Translations under genes and position numbers: made by a program | In this document: piece by piece, positions 1 to 11,925 of the stretch | Layout: each line of letters starts with the position of its first letter | Position numbering within the stretch: position 1 is the stretch's first letter | Source of the DNA: Galerina marginata | Taxonomy: Eukaryota > Basidiomycota > Agaricomycetes > Agaricales > Galerinaceae | Length of the DNA stretch: 64,000 nucleotides | Direction of reading: 5' to 3' | NCBI GenBank assembly: GCA_023014335.1 | Contig: JAECYW010000001.1 | Location: forward strand, 1,302,001 to 1,366,000 | The notes under the pieces: generated by a model | What the model saw: only the letters and a program-made list of their open reading frames with translations | Database searches by the model: none | What the model was told of the DNA's origin: nothing

Positions 1-2313
1 GCAAGGCGAACATGACTCAGCATGCAATATCCCAACCAATCTAGATCTAGTTGTGTCATCTCCAGTCGCTAAGCGCCAAGTCTTCTCTCAGGCCATTGAG
101 TCAGAGAAGTGGTCCAGAAAAATCATACCGGAGAGATCCAAATTCCGGGCATGAATAATACGTTTAAAGGAAGGGGTGATTATTGAGGTCATGAACTGAA
201 GGCGCAAGGTGTCAAGTGTGTACGAATACCCGAAAGAACTATTCAGAGAACGCCTCGTAATATTAATGGGCATCCGTATTGCTAGACTGGAAATCATTAA
301 GTTAGCAACATGGCTGGTTTACGCAGTGATGCCTTCGCGCTCCAGCTGGTTGAGTTGACCAATGTTGCCGAGGTGCCTTCAAGACATATCTAGAGTCTAT
401 AGGGGACGGTCCTAAAACAGTTGAAATGTGCTAAGAAATCACAGATCTAAAAGTGCAAACGTATAGGACTATGGAAGAGTCTTTAGAAATCAAATGGATT
501 TTTGGAGACCGAGGCTGCGCAAGTGATAAAACGAACGTCCTGAGTGTACAGCGACATTAAAGCATTGCCAGCAGGGTCGAAGATGAGCAATGTCTGAGGG
601 ACGAGGGAGCACGCAATCCAGAGGAGGTAGTTGTGGCAGAAATGAAAGCGAAAAGGCTCATAGGTTGTTGAGGTACCGACATTGACCTGGTATCAAAGGT
701 GGTGGGGACGTTGCTGGCAGCGTAATTTCGTCAGAGCAGTAATATCGATCGTGGTCCGGATCGTGGTTACACCTGCTCACCGTCCCTCAAGAGAGAAAAT
801 ACAGACAAACGAGGTTATACTGTCGGTATTGTGGGGACACAAGCAAGCCACAGGAACTTGGAATGAATTCACAGAATATTTCGATCTAGGACATTCGAAT
901 ATTTTTCAATCTTCATCCCGGATTCTGGGACCTTAGCCTGTGCATTTGAGACAATTACAAAGGAAGACCTACGTTTCACTAGCAGTTATGTCGAGTCGCC
1001 GCGATGACCTCACAGTATGTGCCGTGCAGAAGGGATAAGTAAACCATGGTCAGTGGCCCACTACTGAGGACCTTGGATTCGTCCCTATAACCTAACCTAC
1101 CACCCAGGTCTTGTTGAACAGCGAAGACAATCGGCAAAATTGTCTAAAGGAGCTGGGGTGCTTTAAAGTCTTCGTAGGGTGGAAAGCTCCATGAGAAATT
1201 GAGGGGGGAGCTAATCACATTGTCATAGGGCGAAAGACGTCAAAAAATTGAAAGTTCCAACATCGCCGGCGAGGTATATCCGCTTTTAAGATAGAGCAGC
1301 GAATGAGGCTTGTTTCACAACGTTCCATCTTGGACTATGAACGGCAAATCGGACTGTACTCGGCGTCCTCTCAAGGGTTCGGTAGAGCTGAGAGGCTTGC
1401 CAGGAGCAGTGGGAATAGTGCGTAGCTGTCCGAAATTTAGTGGGCCCCATGATTCGGTCTCTGCGAAGTGCAACATGAGCTACATATCACAGGTATGTAA
1501 GGAAGGTCTAATAGGGTTTACCTTGTGGGCTGACTTCTTGAGCAGCATATTGGGGATAGAATGAAAGATCGAAATGTCCTGTCTTGGCTGTCGACTATCG
1601 ACTATTGCGAATAGGACAAGCGTCGAGACACCTAGCCTCGTGCTTCAGTACTTCAGTGTCTGCGGCTGCATCCAGGAAACAGGGCATGGATATGCCTCGG
1701 CGATTTTGTTTCTGGTTATTTAAAGTAATTCGTCAGTCCAGGTAACAGGTTTATTAATATGAGGGGTATTTCTGTCGGTGTGTCTATTGATCGATAAATA
1801 GCTCGGTTATTTTCACTTCACTTTGTAACAATTGTAAGGTATATAATACATACCTAACAGCCGGTAATTATAGCAGGGGAATACAGTCTGTGTGCGAGTC
1901 AGAACCAACCAGAAGTATGGTTTCGGGCTTGGGGGTGGGACGTGTGGGGAGAACTGTGTTCTCCGCGGGTACTCTCCGCCATGTGCGTGGCTCCGCGTCT
2001 CCGGCAGTCGAGGATGGCCAGAGTAACCGTGGGTCGAAGTAGATTGACATCTTCCCAGGTGCCTATTCCTCTGAGAGGCTTTGGAGTCGAATGAGAGGCG
2101 GTTAAATTGTCAGAGTAGACCGCTCCGTCGGGGAAATCAGGCACTGCCGACTGCCGGTTCCCAAGTTTCAAGTCGGGCCCGTGGTTGATTGAAAGTATAT
2201 CGCTTGTCCGGGACTGTCGACGTGTCTGGCTCCCCACCTATAACAAATGTACGATTCGTAACAAATACCAAGACCTACCCTCCTCCATCCCAACAGCAAC
2301 GTCTGCCAAAACA
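1..2313. other. No gene recognised; upstream flank of MFS gene
   Basis: Both strands carry only short open frames without recognisable motifs, conserved splicing or a convincing start. The longest ones overlap each other in different frames, as chance ORFs do. The composition is mixed and no terminal repeats were seen. Around 1730-1870 the sequence is AT-rich. The last few hundred bases should include the promoter of the MFS gene. A fragment of a decayed gene cannot be excluded. Confidence 0.5.
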
Positions 2314-4108
2314 ATGGCAAAAGTCGAAACCATCGTCTTTCTGTCGCTCGTTCTCGACCTCTTCGCCTTTACAATCCCCCTTCCTCTGTTTCCTCGCCTC
2401 ATTGAATGGTACACCCTGGTAAGCCCACTGGACTGCGATGTGGGTCCACAGGTTCTGACTTACAATGTAGAAAGAGAGCTCAGATCCCAATGGATTTCTC
2501 TCCCGTACCTTGCAATTCGTGACGTCAATCAGGACTCTGCTTTACAAACCTGGAGTACAATCCCGGCGGTGGGACATTGTGCTTCTGGGTGGCCTTATGG
2601 GCTCCGTGTTCTCGTAGGTTTACTGTCATTCTCCAGATCATTCCGTTTGACTGAACTTGTCCTTGCTCCAGTACCCTCCAATTCTTTGTGTCGCCAAGAA
2701 TTGGGTCTCTCTCCGACAAGTACGGTCGTAAACGCGTACTACTTATCACGATGATTGGGAACATACTGTCTGCTGTCATGTACGTCAGTTTCCGGTATCT
2801 GCTGTTGCACGGCTAATCCTTCTCGGCAGCTGGATACAATCCACATCTTTCGCATCTTACATGCTCTCAAGAGTCGTTGGTGGGCTGAGTGAAGGAAATG
2901 TACAACTAGCAATGTAAGCCACTCCTTGAGAGCATTCGAACATTGTACTAAAGCACATAACAGTGCTATTTTGTCTGATGTAACATCACCAGCGACTCGC
3001 TCCAAAGCCCTAGCTCATGTTGGGATTGCCTTTGCTATATGTTTCTGCATTGGCCCACCCATCGGCGCCTACTTTGCATCGCGGCCCCTTCCGAAGTCGA
3101 TGAATGGCTGGGGCCCTGGTCTTAACGTCTATGCCGTTCCCGCTATTATTACCCTCGTTCTCCTTGTCGCAGAGACCATATTTCTTGCGGTCGCCCTTCC
3201 TGAAACCAGAGGGAAGGGAGTGCCTGCACCTGAAGAAAAGGAACAAGGAGCTCACGCAAACGGAAATGGAGCTCACGCGAATGGAAATGGAGTCCACGCA
3301 AACGGAAACGGGCATCTCAAAGCAAATGGAAGCGGGACTCTCAAACCACCTGTGCCCAAACGCACCATCGAGAGCCGCCTCCGGGTGCTCAAATCTCTTC
3401 GCAGATTCCATTTCTTCTTCCTGGCTTTATTTTCAGGCGTCGAGTTCACTTTAACTTTCCTCACTTTTGATTGTAAGTAAAATCTTGCCTTCCACTGTCA
3501 ATTGGTTCCAATATTTTTTGATAGTGCTCGATTGGTCCAACACACAAAACGGCAAATTGATCGGATCCATTGGCATCATTAGCGCCCTACTCCAAGGTGG
3601 CTATGTACGGCGATCGATGTCCAAGGTGGGCGAGGGTAATATGGCCAAGAGAGGCGTGTCGAGCTGCGCTGTAGCCCTTGTCCTCTTGTCTTTACTTCCG
3701 CAGTATGTTCGGACACAGCCTTCATTGGCAATGAAGCTCTTGCAAGGCGCAGCGGTTTGCATGGCTTTCACCAGTGCAACAGTTGTCAACTCCTTGACTG
3801 CATTTGCATCACTGCAGTGTGATGAGGGTAATTCGGACCAAGTCACTGGCAAACCGGTTGAGGAGCACCCGCAACTTGCGAAAGGAACGGCGCTTGGAAA
3901 GTTCAGGTCTTCAGGTCAACTCGGTCGTGCGCTTGGTCCTTTGCTTGGTGAGTCACCTGAAGCTGGATTTGTCACTCCGACTCACCTTTCATCAGCTTGC
4001 GCGTCTTATTGGACATTTGGCCCATCAACAACATACGGCGTCTCAGCTGTGGCCATGTTGGGTTTGTCAATGAGCATGAAGCGGATAGCAAAGACCAAGT
4101 CCACTTGA
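2314..4108 (+). CDS. MFS transporter, TETRAN/MFSD10-like
   Basis: Probable 12-helix major facilitator that exports small organic solutes across a membrane; the substrate is unknown. The start is the ATG at 2314, followed at once by a hydrophobic first helix (FLSLVLDLFAFTIPLPLFPRL). Exon 1 ends at 2418 and exon 2 starts at 2471, which restores the frame. The inter-helix 2-3 loop carries the MFS signature GSLSDKYGRKRVLL, followed by SRVVGGLSEGNVQLA. These order and spacing features fit the eukaryotic tetracycline-transporter-like group rather than sugar porters. The central cytoplasmic loop is enlarged by a three-unit tandem repeat (3247-3309) encoding an Asn/Gly/His-rich stretch. The C-terminal half (QNGKLIGSIGIISALLQGG, GTALGKFRSSGQLGRALGP) is typical of the family. 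It lies tail-to-tail with the glycosyltransferase gene. Several internal introns are inferred; family assignment is good, substrate unknown. Confidence 0.85.
3247..3309 (+). repeat. 21-bp minisatellite, three copies, coding
   Basis: Three head-to-tail 21-bp units (3247-3267, 3268-3288, 3289-3309) differing at only a few positions and starting GGAGCTCACGC or GGAGTCCACGC. In the MFS reading frame each unit encodes Gly-Ala/Val-His-Ala-Asn-Gly-Asn, so copy-number changes stay in frame. The repeat lies in the predicted central cytoplasmic loop. Confidence 0.95.
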
Positions 4109-4463
4109 GCTCGTATGTATTATCATACATATTTATTTAGGTGCATGGGAGGAAGAAAGGGAAGCTCGCATCGGCCATAAGGACTAATTGAATATCTCCA
4201 AATCTATCGACCTATATTAGATTCGTAGAATGAAATAACATACGGATACGACTCGCAGATGTTTGACAATCTATAACGCAGAATATATTATATGGTATCA
4301 AAGACTATCGCCATACACGACGCCTGAGGCATTAAACGATAGAAGGTTACTCGAGTAGACAAGATTCTCATGGGTATCCTAACTGATAAGTTTTGTGTTT
4401 GACTAAGGAAACTGAGGAAAACTATAATCTGGAATATGGCGCAAAGAGAGATAGTAAGTTTGT
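4109..4463. other. Convergent 3' intergenic region
   Basis: AT-rich sequence between the ends of the MFS gene and the SUR1-like gene. It must hold both 3' UTRs. No coding frame, repeat or RNA gene was recognised. Confidence 0.6.
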
Positions 4464-6099
4464 TCATGTGTCCCAAGAGTCACCAGGCGGCGACCGACTT
4501 CTTGTCCGAGATACTGTATCGTGAGTGTCCACAACGTTGGTATATTCATCGTCATCCAAGAGGTGTCGGCTATTGGAGCTTGAACCTCGTCCTCTTTCCA
4601 GGTCGTCTGCGAAGCGTCCTTTTTCCCGTGGGTATGGTGGCGGTGCAGACTCCAGGCGAACCTGTGAGCTTCTTACAGGCAGCCTTGAGTTACCGCGTCC
4701 TGGGGGTGCGGGCTGTAATTCGATATCTGGAGTCTGCGTGAATATGGCCGGTAGGAAAAACAGTACACTTCTGTTGCTTCGGGTGCCGGTTCGGATCGGA
4801 GTGTTTGGAGGTTCGATACGCGGGTTTGCAATAGAACCAACCCGATTCCGGATGCGATTGAACGCCTCTACGAGGGGGCTTTGGACATGCCCGGCGTATG
4901 GATCGTCGGTATATCCCAATGAGTCTGCTGGAGGAGATACTGGGCGGGAACCGAATGGCAGGTGGAGAACCGGGACTTCGTCGATTGGGGAAACAGTCTC
5001 ACTACTTATTGGAGAAGATAGTCCGGTCGACGTTCCTGACGTCGAGAATGACGACGATCGCCCCACGTGGAAATGCCAACGTCCTGAACGGGATAGTCTA
5101 GGAAGAACGATGTCGTATCCTCTGGTGAAGCGCCTCCGCTTTGTCGGCAACCTAATAAGGCCAATGACTAACACAAATAGCCCAACCCACATGAGGCCCT
5201 TGCCCCATGTCCCCAAGAAACCGATAAATGCAGCATCATCGGAATGCCAGCTGCTGCCGTACCAGTGCGAGAAGAAAGAGTTAGGGGCATGGCCTTCCGC
5301 ATTTTTCCCGTATAGTGATTTTGGTAGAATCCGAACGTCTTGCAAGGCAGTGTTTGGGTGAGCCGCGGTATATAGGCCGTATTGGGCTGACAAGAACATG
5401 GGGCCGGTGGAGAACATGACGGTGGGGTAGTTTAGTATCCAGGAATGGTCGAATTTGATAAGATTGTGAATAGTCTGCTCTAAAAACGGATGGCGCGCCT
5501 CTGAGAACATAAGATCGTTTGAAACGCCTACTGGTATTGTCTTCGGAAGAATAACGGGGTAGATAAGGAGAGGATCCATAGGCTTAAGGCAGCCAATATC
5601 CATGTCGATGTAAATGCCGCCGTAATGATAGAGTACGAAGTATCGTATGGCATCTGCACGTTGAATAGGGTATGTATAGCTGTCGAATGTGTCCAAAAAC
5701 CACGAGTAATTTTCGGCAATAAACTCGCGAGAACTGGCATCCGTCCAGAGCTTGTATTCACTGTGGTGGGTGCTCAGGGGGTTGGAGGAAGGAGAACAAG
5801 AGAAATACGCACTAGTCGGGCATCATGTCTTGACATGCTTGCGAGAGAAGGCGCCACCCTTCAGGGAGAGTCTCTGATTTCCATGTCTGGTGGATTATCC
5901 TTGGAATACGCTCGACTTGACCATGTGCTGGGGCATTCCACCGAGTGGTGTGGTCGAGGATGGGTACCTCAAGCTCGGAGAGGTAGGCAAGGGGGTCGAT
6001 AGAAAGATAATATGTGACTGAAGAGAGCACTACGACCGTTCCAAGGAGAAAAAGGGCGAGAATTGAGAGAAAGACATAGAAGGCGCGCCGTCTGTTCAT
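4464..6099 (-). CDS. Inositol phosphorylceramide mannosyltransferase (SUR1/CSH1-like)
   Basis: Likely catalytic subunit that transfers mannose from GDP-mannose to inositol phosphorylceramide in the Golgi, giving MIPC. Two exons, 6099-5813 and 5760-4464, join in frame to 527 aa. The start chosen is the ATG at 6099 (MNRRRAF) because a signal-anchor helix follows (FYVFLSILALFLLGTVVV). The glycosyltransferase-sugar domain shows IPRIIHQTWK, a YPIQRADAIRYFVLYHYGG block and the metal-binding DXD motif in GGIYIDMDIGC. A second hydrophobic segment (GLMWVGLFVLVIGLI) follows, and then a long low-complexity cytosolic tail rich in Ser, Arg and Pro. That layout is the one known for SUR1-type proteins, but the tail is longer than in yeast. 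It is in tandem with the SWT1-like gene. In this window LAG1 acts earlier in the same sphingolipid pathway. Confidence 0.88.
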
Positions 6100-6214
6100 G
6101 GGGGTGAGGAGTGACAAGAGAAAATCGCAGTCCGGCCATATAATCGGCTTGGCTCGCTCATTAAGGCAATCAACTCCCACGTTCTGGCAGTGCGATTACA
6201 TTCTTTCATTTACG

Positions 6215-7756
6215 TTACATCGTCGGCAGGGGAAGCGAAAATACTGCGTCTATGTGCGGCTCAAGGAAGTGGAGAGACTCCGGAATCGAAACATCCCCCC
6301 AAGCAACTGCCGTTTCTTTTAGGCTATTCAGTGCCACCCGCCAGCCCTGGCGACTCCATTCTCGACCAGGTCGCGATCCTGGCACCGAGCGTGTGTACGA
6401 TTTGAGCAGAAACACTCCTGGCCTCGGGTTCGCAACCTTCACCTTGCGCCGTCCGTTCAGGTATTCCAAGCATTCCGAGACACCCCACTCCGTGTAATGG
6501 CGCCGTCGTGGCGCATGGCGTGACATCAGCGCCTCTTCCTCAGGTGAACTCCGCTGACGCACTTCTTCACCTCCAACCTTCCCCACAAGCTCTATCAGCA
6601 GCCTGGTAAAGTGATCAGCGACAGCTGCGTGAAGCATGTTGATTGGGTGTTCTGACACGAAGTCGTTCCCTGCGCCTTCGTCGTCGACCATCATGCTATC
6701 GTCCTCACGGACGTCCGCGGCTTCTGGAGGATCTCGCACGTTTCGATAGCTCTCTTTGTGGATTCCAAATCGACTCACATCCACGTTAGCACCGTAGATG
6801 GCGTAGGCAATTTCTCGGCTGCTCCAAAAGCGGCTGGGAGTTATTGCTGATATGCCTGCGAATAGTTCAAGTACGATGTAACCATTCAATAACTTCAGCA
6901 TCAACCCTCTCCCTCTCACCTTGCATCTGGCTGATAATACAGAGGTTATTATCTGCGCTACACAGAAAGGTTTGTCGTTCCCGCAAGAAATACATGCAAC
7001 AGTCGAGTATCAGGCTATCATTGAACATTTCCCCTGTCGAAATCTAAATAACATAACGGGCATCATTAGCAACTCGATAAGGATGGATTGACTATGGCAT
7101 ATAGCAGACCTCCCCGCTGTCCCTGATCTTCCAATTCCCTGTGGATTTGCAGGTTGCTTCCTGGGCTTGACCCTTGACAGATCTTCTCTCTCTTATTTTC
7201 TCCAGCAACCACGCTGTAGCTCTTCGGGCGAACCACGCCAATCCATTCCGGTTCTTTTGCCTTACATGAAAGTTCGGCCGGAAAAAAATAATGATGAGGA
7301 ATTATGCTCACCCGTCCAGTTCGTGTACTACTGCTCCGGGCACTATAACAATGACGGGTAAGGACAACTTCTCCACGTCGTCAACAAACTGCGCGAGCAC
7401 CTCAAACTGGTGCAAAAGTATATTTGTATCCACCACTAAATAAGTGGAAAACTCAGATAGAGGCGCCTGCAAACATTGTAAACAACGATGAATGAGCCAC
7501 TGGTGACGTGAAATTGGGACAGGCGACTCACTTGCATCTCCACATCTTCGTTGGCGAGTGAGTCTATTTGCTTGAGCGTTGCATGTAAATAGTTACTTTG
7601 CTCTTCAAGAAATCATTTAAAGGCAGAAAGGTGATAAGTCCAGGGTGACTCACCCTCCAATAGAAACGCAGGGTTGGCATTCGAAGTATCAGTGAGGAAA
7701 TTTCTAGGCGCACTAGTGCTGGGTTGCAAAGTATGGTACTTATTCATGGTCAGCAT
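6215..7756 (-). CDS. SWT1: SWT1-like PIN-domain endoribonuclease
   Basis: Probable nuclear PIN endoribonuclease of the Swt1 type, which in yeast acts in mRNP surveillance near nuclear pores. The ATG at 7756 or the in-frame ATG at 7747 starts exon 1, which ends at 7654. Further exons give ATLKQIDSLANEDVEMQ, then the PIN core: VVDTNILLHQFE (first acidic residue), VPGAVVHELDG (second), NDSLILDCCMYF and LCSADNNLC (the last acidic cluster). Order and spacing are those of Swt1. The last exon begins near 6900 and encodes a helical C-terminal region with VADHFTRLLIELVG and EWGVSECLEYLNGRRK, ending at 6215. The estimated length is about 420 aa, shorter than many homologues, mostly because the N-terminal tail is short. 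About six exons are inferred from conserved blocks. Confidence 0.82.
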
Positions 7757-8011
7757 GACCTTTGATTTTGTGGCGATCGTTGAAGGATGAGGTGGTGGTC
7801 AAGGTCAGAAACAAAGAACTCATCGCGTGCTCTATGAAATGGTGATAATTTATTATGTCACGAATATCAAATCAATTAAATGCAACACCGAAGGATAATG
7901 TAATAATAAATTTATTGCGTATCTACCGATGCATCGTGAAGTGAAATACAAATGTGTTTAAGTAGTATTCGTGAGATGTTCAGATCAGCTCGTTACCGGC
8001 GTCCCAGAAAA

Positions 8012-10496
8012 TTATAATGCCACCTTTTTAAGTGGTGGTGTACCGGTAGCCTCTTCGGGCAGGTTGGAATCACTGTGGTCAACCTTACGTTTAGTGCCAG
8101 CGGCCTTAGACTCGGATGACGGTGACTGAGGTGGTGATTTCGAACAAGAAACCCTCAAGCTTGCTGGTGGCGGTGTGGCTCGAACTGAATGTATACCTGA
8201 CATGAGGGAAACCTCAGGAGTTGCAGACCGACTGCCATAAGCCTTCTCATTCCGTAACCTCGCAGCAAGACTACTTGTCGAAACGATTGCCTCCGCATAA
8301 CACGTCGCATGATATATCTTGAAGTAAAAGAATGAATGAGTCTCAATCAATAACAACAATACAACACCAACCTTGTCGTCCTTCTTGGTCGCATTCTTCC
8401 ACACCCAGTCTTCGTCGTCTTCCAGGAATTCTGACTTAAGGGTCTCCTTACAGATCGGGCAAGACAGGACCTGAGCCTCTTCACCAGGAGGCACAATAAC
8501 ATATTGGGCTCTTAAGTCGGATTCACGCTTAGCATTCTCAGCAGCAGCAGCAGCCTTTGCGTTGAGAGGCCCAGAACCATCCGCGCGGCCTTTTCCTTTT
8601 CTATCACCCGAAATATCGTGTATCCAATCCTATACATACAATTAAAATTAGCGATTCCTTCGACTTGGGCGGCTGGCGTACGCACTTCAACACCAATAAA
8701 CCAACTGCGGCTATGTCCTCGTCCCAAATCGTCACTAGCTTTACGGTTCTGCCTGAAGTGCATGTCGAGATGATCGTCTTGAATCCTCTTGCCTACTGGC
8801 GTATCAGGGAAACGAATACCACATTGTTTGCATTGGAGGCCTAGTCGATCATACAAGAGATCCACAATACACGAAGGTCTGCAAAGTATATCAGTATAAG
8901 TAAAACATTTCAGAGATAATGTATTAACATACTTGACAGAATCAAGGGTATGCAGGTTAACAGTTTCTGCTAGGACTGTACTCCTATAATCCCTAATGGA
9001 GTCCTCGTTTGGCTTAGCATTGGCTAATTCTGTAGGAATGTCTTGCTCTTTGACAGTAGCGCCGGCACCTACAGGTGTACCGCTAGCGGAAAGAACGCCT
9101 GCTTTAAGAAGAGTAGAAAGAAGGTTGGCGAAGTTATCAGGGGTAGCATTTGTTGATGAGGGCTGGGGCGTCCTTGATTGTGTGACAAGTGCACCGAAGG
9201 GTGGCTCCTCAGCCTTAACAATGGGGGGAGGTTGTGGGTATGACTGTGAAGGAGCATTGTGAAGGAGTTGGGGCGGGAAAGGCGGCTGAGGATGCCAGGC
9301 AGGAGGAACTGGAGGGATTGGGGGTTGGGGTATCAGAGGTGGTGCAGAAGTTTTTACAAGATTGCGTAATTGTACTAGAATTTGTCGAAGTTCTTCCTGA
9401 GAAACGCCAGCCTCTACATGTAATCGAAGCTGTTGAATGTGACGTTAGCTTGCCGACAATGCAACTGTTAGACTCCGTACCTGTTGAAGAACAGTTATAT
9501 GATTTTGTGACAAAGAATCATACGGATTCGCCTGCATGGCACGTTCTTTCTGCCCAAGAGTAAAGTTAAGTTCACTTAGAACCTGTGACTTCGTGATGGT
9601 GCCAGACCCCGAATGGAAATTTGGATTTGACTGTGAAGACGAAATGAGCTCAACAAAAACGTGGAAAAACAAGACAAACACTCACTGTGTTACCAGTCCC
9701 ACCAGCACCCCAAACGCCTCGCTCAATAGCATGTTGCTGTTGAATACCAAATAACTCTTTACCCGATGGTGACCCTGTGCGCCAAGTTAAGAGCATTTCC
9801 TCCATTTTACCCTTAGTGCTGTCATCAACCTGTGGATATGTGTCGAGATATAGAGGAACAACGAAAGATGAAAACTGTCGTGCATAGGGTTCATAGATAT
9901 TTTTTGAGATGGCATCAAGAACGTAGAAGGCTGGGAGCTTCATCCAGGGTGGAACCTAGAGGTAAGTCGCCAAATGTGGAAATGATGAGTCAGCAATCTG
10001 CGGTGGGAAGGCAAGATGGAAAAAGAAACTTGAAGCAAAGAGAATTTCATGAGGCATGGGCCATCATCTCAGGCATCTCTTTGGGCTCAAAAGACTCTAC
10101 ACTATGATACATGATATAATGGAAGGGAAGCTCAAATAAAGAGATAACAAACTACTACTTGTTTTCACAAGACACACATCAGATAGTATGATAAAGAACG
10201 TGACTCACCCTTCGAATGTGCTGCTCGAGGCATTGTCCCACAATATCTGAGAAACGAGCATATTCTTGAGCCATCAAGGAAAGCTGTTGAATAACAGGCC
10301 TAGAGTTGAATGTGAGCTCTGACAGACGGCTCATATAGTCCCTGCGAAAGGTGGCAGGATCAACATGGTAGGTGGGCAGAGTCGGTTGCTGTGGTGGCTG
10401 GCTGTAATAATAGCCACCTTGTGCTGGTGCTGGCGAGGAGTAGCTTGGAGAACCATACGATTGCTGGCCATATAAGTTCTGAGAATACAAAGACAT
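8012..10496 (-). CDS. PCF11: PCF11-like mRNA cleavage and polyadenylation factor
   Basis: Subunit of cleavage factor IA that binds the RNA polymerase II C-terminal domain and couples 3'-end cleavage to termination. The start at 10496 opens with a Gln/Tyr/Ser/Pro-rich leader (MSLYSQNLYGQQSYG). It runs into a CID domain beginning FRRDYMSRLSELTFNSRPVI and continuing in the next exon with LPAFYVLDAISKNIYEPYA. A Gln/Pro-rich middle follows. The C-terminal part has the first zinc finger (LQCKQCGIRFPDT with the downstream DDHLDMHF histidines), the clamp-type linker SRSWFIGVEDWI, and the second finger CPICKETLKSEF with its HATC pair after an intron. These two fingers around a short linker are diagnostic for PCF11. 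The length is about 650 aa in several exons. It is divergent from RPL9 over about 700 bp. Confidence 0.88.
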
Positions 10497-11193
10497 GTGG
10501 AACTTCGCTTTTGAAAGGCGTGATACTGGATCTGGAAACAGTCTCACCCGGAGAAGGTCAGAGGGTGAATTGACAGTCAATGCTACCAAGGAGGACAAAG
10601 AATGCAGAGTGTTGCAGATGCTGAATATTCTTTCAAATGCCCCACTCAACGCAACAGACAACGACGATGGATGAACGATAGTGGTTACGGAGAAGAGTGG
10701 TGCCAGCGTGTTTGTCCAAACAAAAGGCGTTTTGTAACTCCGCTTGTTCCGGCTTGATGCTGACTTGGCGAGTCTTACTCAGCAAGGCTCCAGGCTGGGT
10801 CTCTGACGCTTGAAAATCTTGAGAAGTAACGCTGAATACCAATACAGCTATGAATATGTACATGTACCTGGCGTTACTGTTGGTATTTTGTATGATTTTC
10901 AAGGATTTATTTTGTTTTTCTTAATCGGGCAATCGAGCAAGTGGGGTATTTGCTCGATTATGTCAGCAAACGCTCACCACAACGCCAATCTAATTACCGG
11001 ACACCAACTCCTCGTCAAAACTTCCTCCCAAGGTGCGTATCCCTCTATATTACCACAATCCATCGTCCAAATGGTCCCCAATGTTGCAATGCATGGTTGG
11101 GATCAATTTTTTCGGGGATTGGAATAGTGGATTGGGTGGATGAGGATTCGGGCTTGCGGATAACAGTCATCTAACTCTGACCTTGTCACCTAG
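10497..11193. promoter_or_regulatory. Divergent PCF11/RPL9 promoter with RPL9 5' UTR intron
   Basis: Region between two head-to-head genes. On the + strand a strong donor (CCCAAG|GTGCGT) at 11033 and an acceptor (CACCTAG) ending at 11193 define a 161-nt intron that finishes exactly before the RPL9 ATG. The preceding 10.9-11.03 kb is therefore likely RPL9 leader. A 10-bp perfect inverted repeat lies at 10931-10959. No separate gene was seen. Confidence 0.6.
10931..10959. repeat. 10-bp perfect inverted repeat, 9-nt spacer
   Basis: AATCGAGCAA at 10931-10940 is the exact reverse complement of TTGCTCGATT at 10950-10959. It lies about 70-100 bp upstream of the inferred 5' UTR intron of RPL9. It could be a binding site for a dimeric factor or an RNA hairpin near the leader. 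No known motif is claimed. Confidence 0.85.
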
Positions 11194-11925
11194 ATGCGGG
11201 ACGTACTCAAGACAGAAGAACTCGAAATCCCCTCCGGCGTTGAGGTTGCCGTCAAATCTCGCCTCATCACGGTTACTGGCCCCCGTGGAACATTGACCAA
11301 GAATGTCCGACACGTTGACATGGATATCCGAGTCGTGAAGGGCAAGACGACGAAGGTTACGTTAGCTGTCTGGCAAGGTGGCAGGAAACACGTCGCTTGC
11401 TTGCGAACTATTCGTAGTTTGATTAACAACATGGTCACTGGCGTTACAAAAGTGAGTCTAGCAGTTTTGAATGAGTCCTTACCGGTGCTTATCTTCTTAG
11501 GGATTCCGATACAAAATGCGTGCCGTATACGCTCATTTCCCTATCAACTGCATTATTCAAGAAAACGGCACTTCTGTGGAAATCCGCAATTTCCTTGGCG
11601 AGAAGGTTCGTCGTTGTTCGTATTTATACGTGTAGACTCCGTTAAATATGTGATTAAAGACTGTTCGACACGTCAACATGTTGTCCGGCGTGGATGTTTC
11701 AGAATCGAAGGCGCAAAAAGATGAACTTATTCTAGAGGGGAATGATATCGACATGGTCTCTCAGTCCGGTATGTTGTCGATGATATTTCAACCCCGCCGT
11801 TGCTTATGCCTTCCTCAGCTGCCTCCATCCAAGGGATCTGCCGTGTCCGTAACAAAGATATCCGTAAATTCTTAGATGGCATCTATGTGTCAGACAAGGG
11901 CACAATTGTTGGAGACGATGCTTAA
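11194..11925 (+). CDS. RPL9: 60S ribosomal protein uL6 (L9)
   Basis: Component of the large cytosolic ribosomal subunit, near the sarcin-ricin loop and the factor-binding site. Four exons, 11194-11451, 11501-11605, 11660-11768 and 11819-11925, join in phase to 192 aa, the normal length for eukaryotic uL6. Recognisable blocks are [64 protein letters not shown] and the terminal [14 protein letters not shown]. The ATG sits directly on the acceptor of a 5' UTR intron (11033-11193), so the start is well fixed. All introns are short GT-AG introns of about 50 nt. It is convergent with PUS7 downstream. Confidence 0.95.

Noticed and set aside
4525..5361. 278-codon + strand open frame
   Set aside because: Lies antisense to the SUR1-like catalytic and tail coding exon, has no family features, and is explained as a shadow frame.
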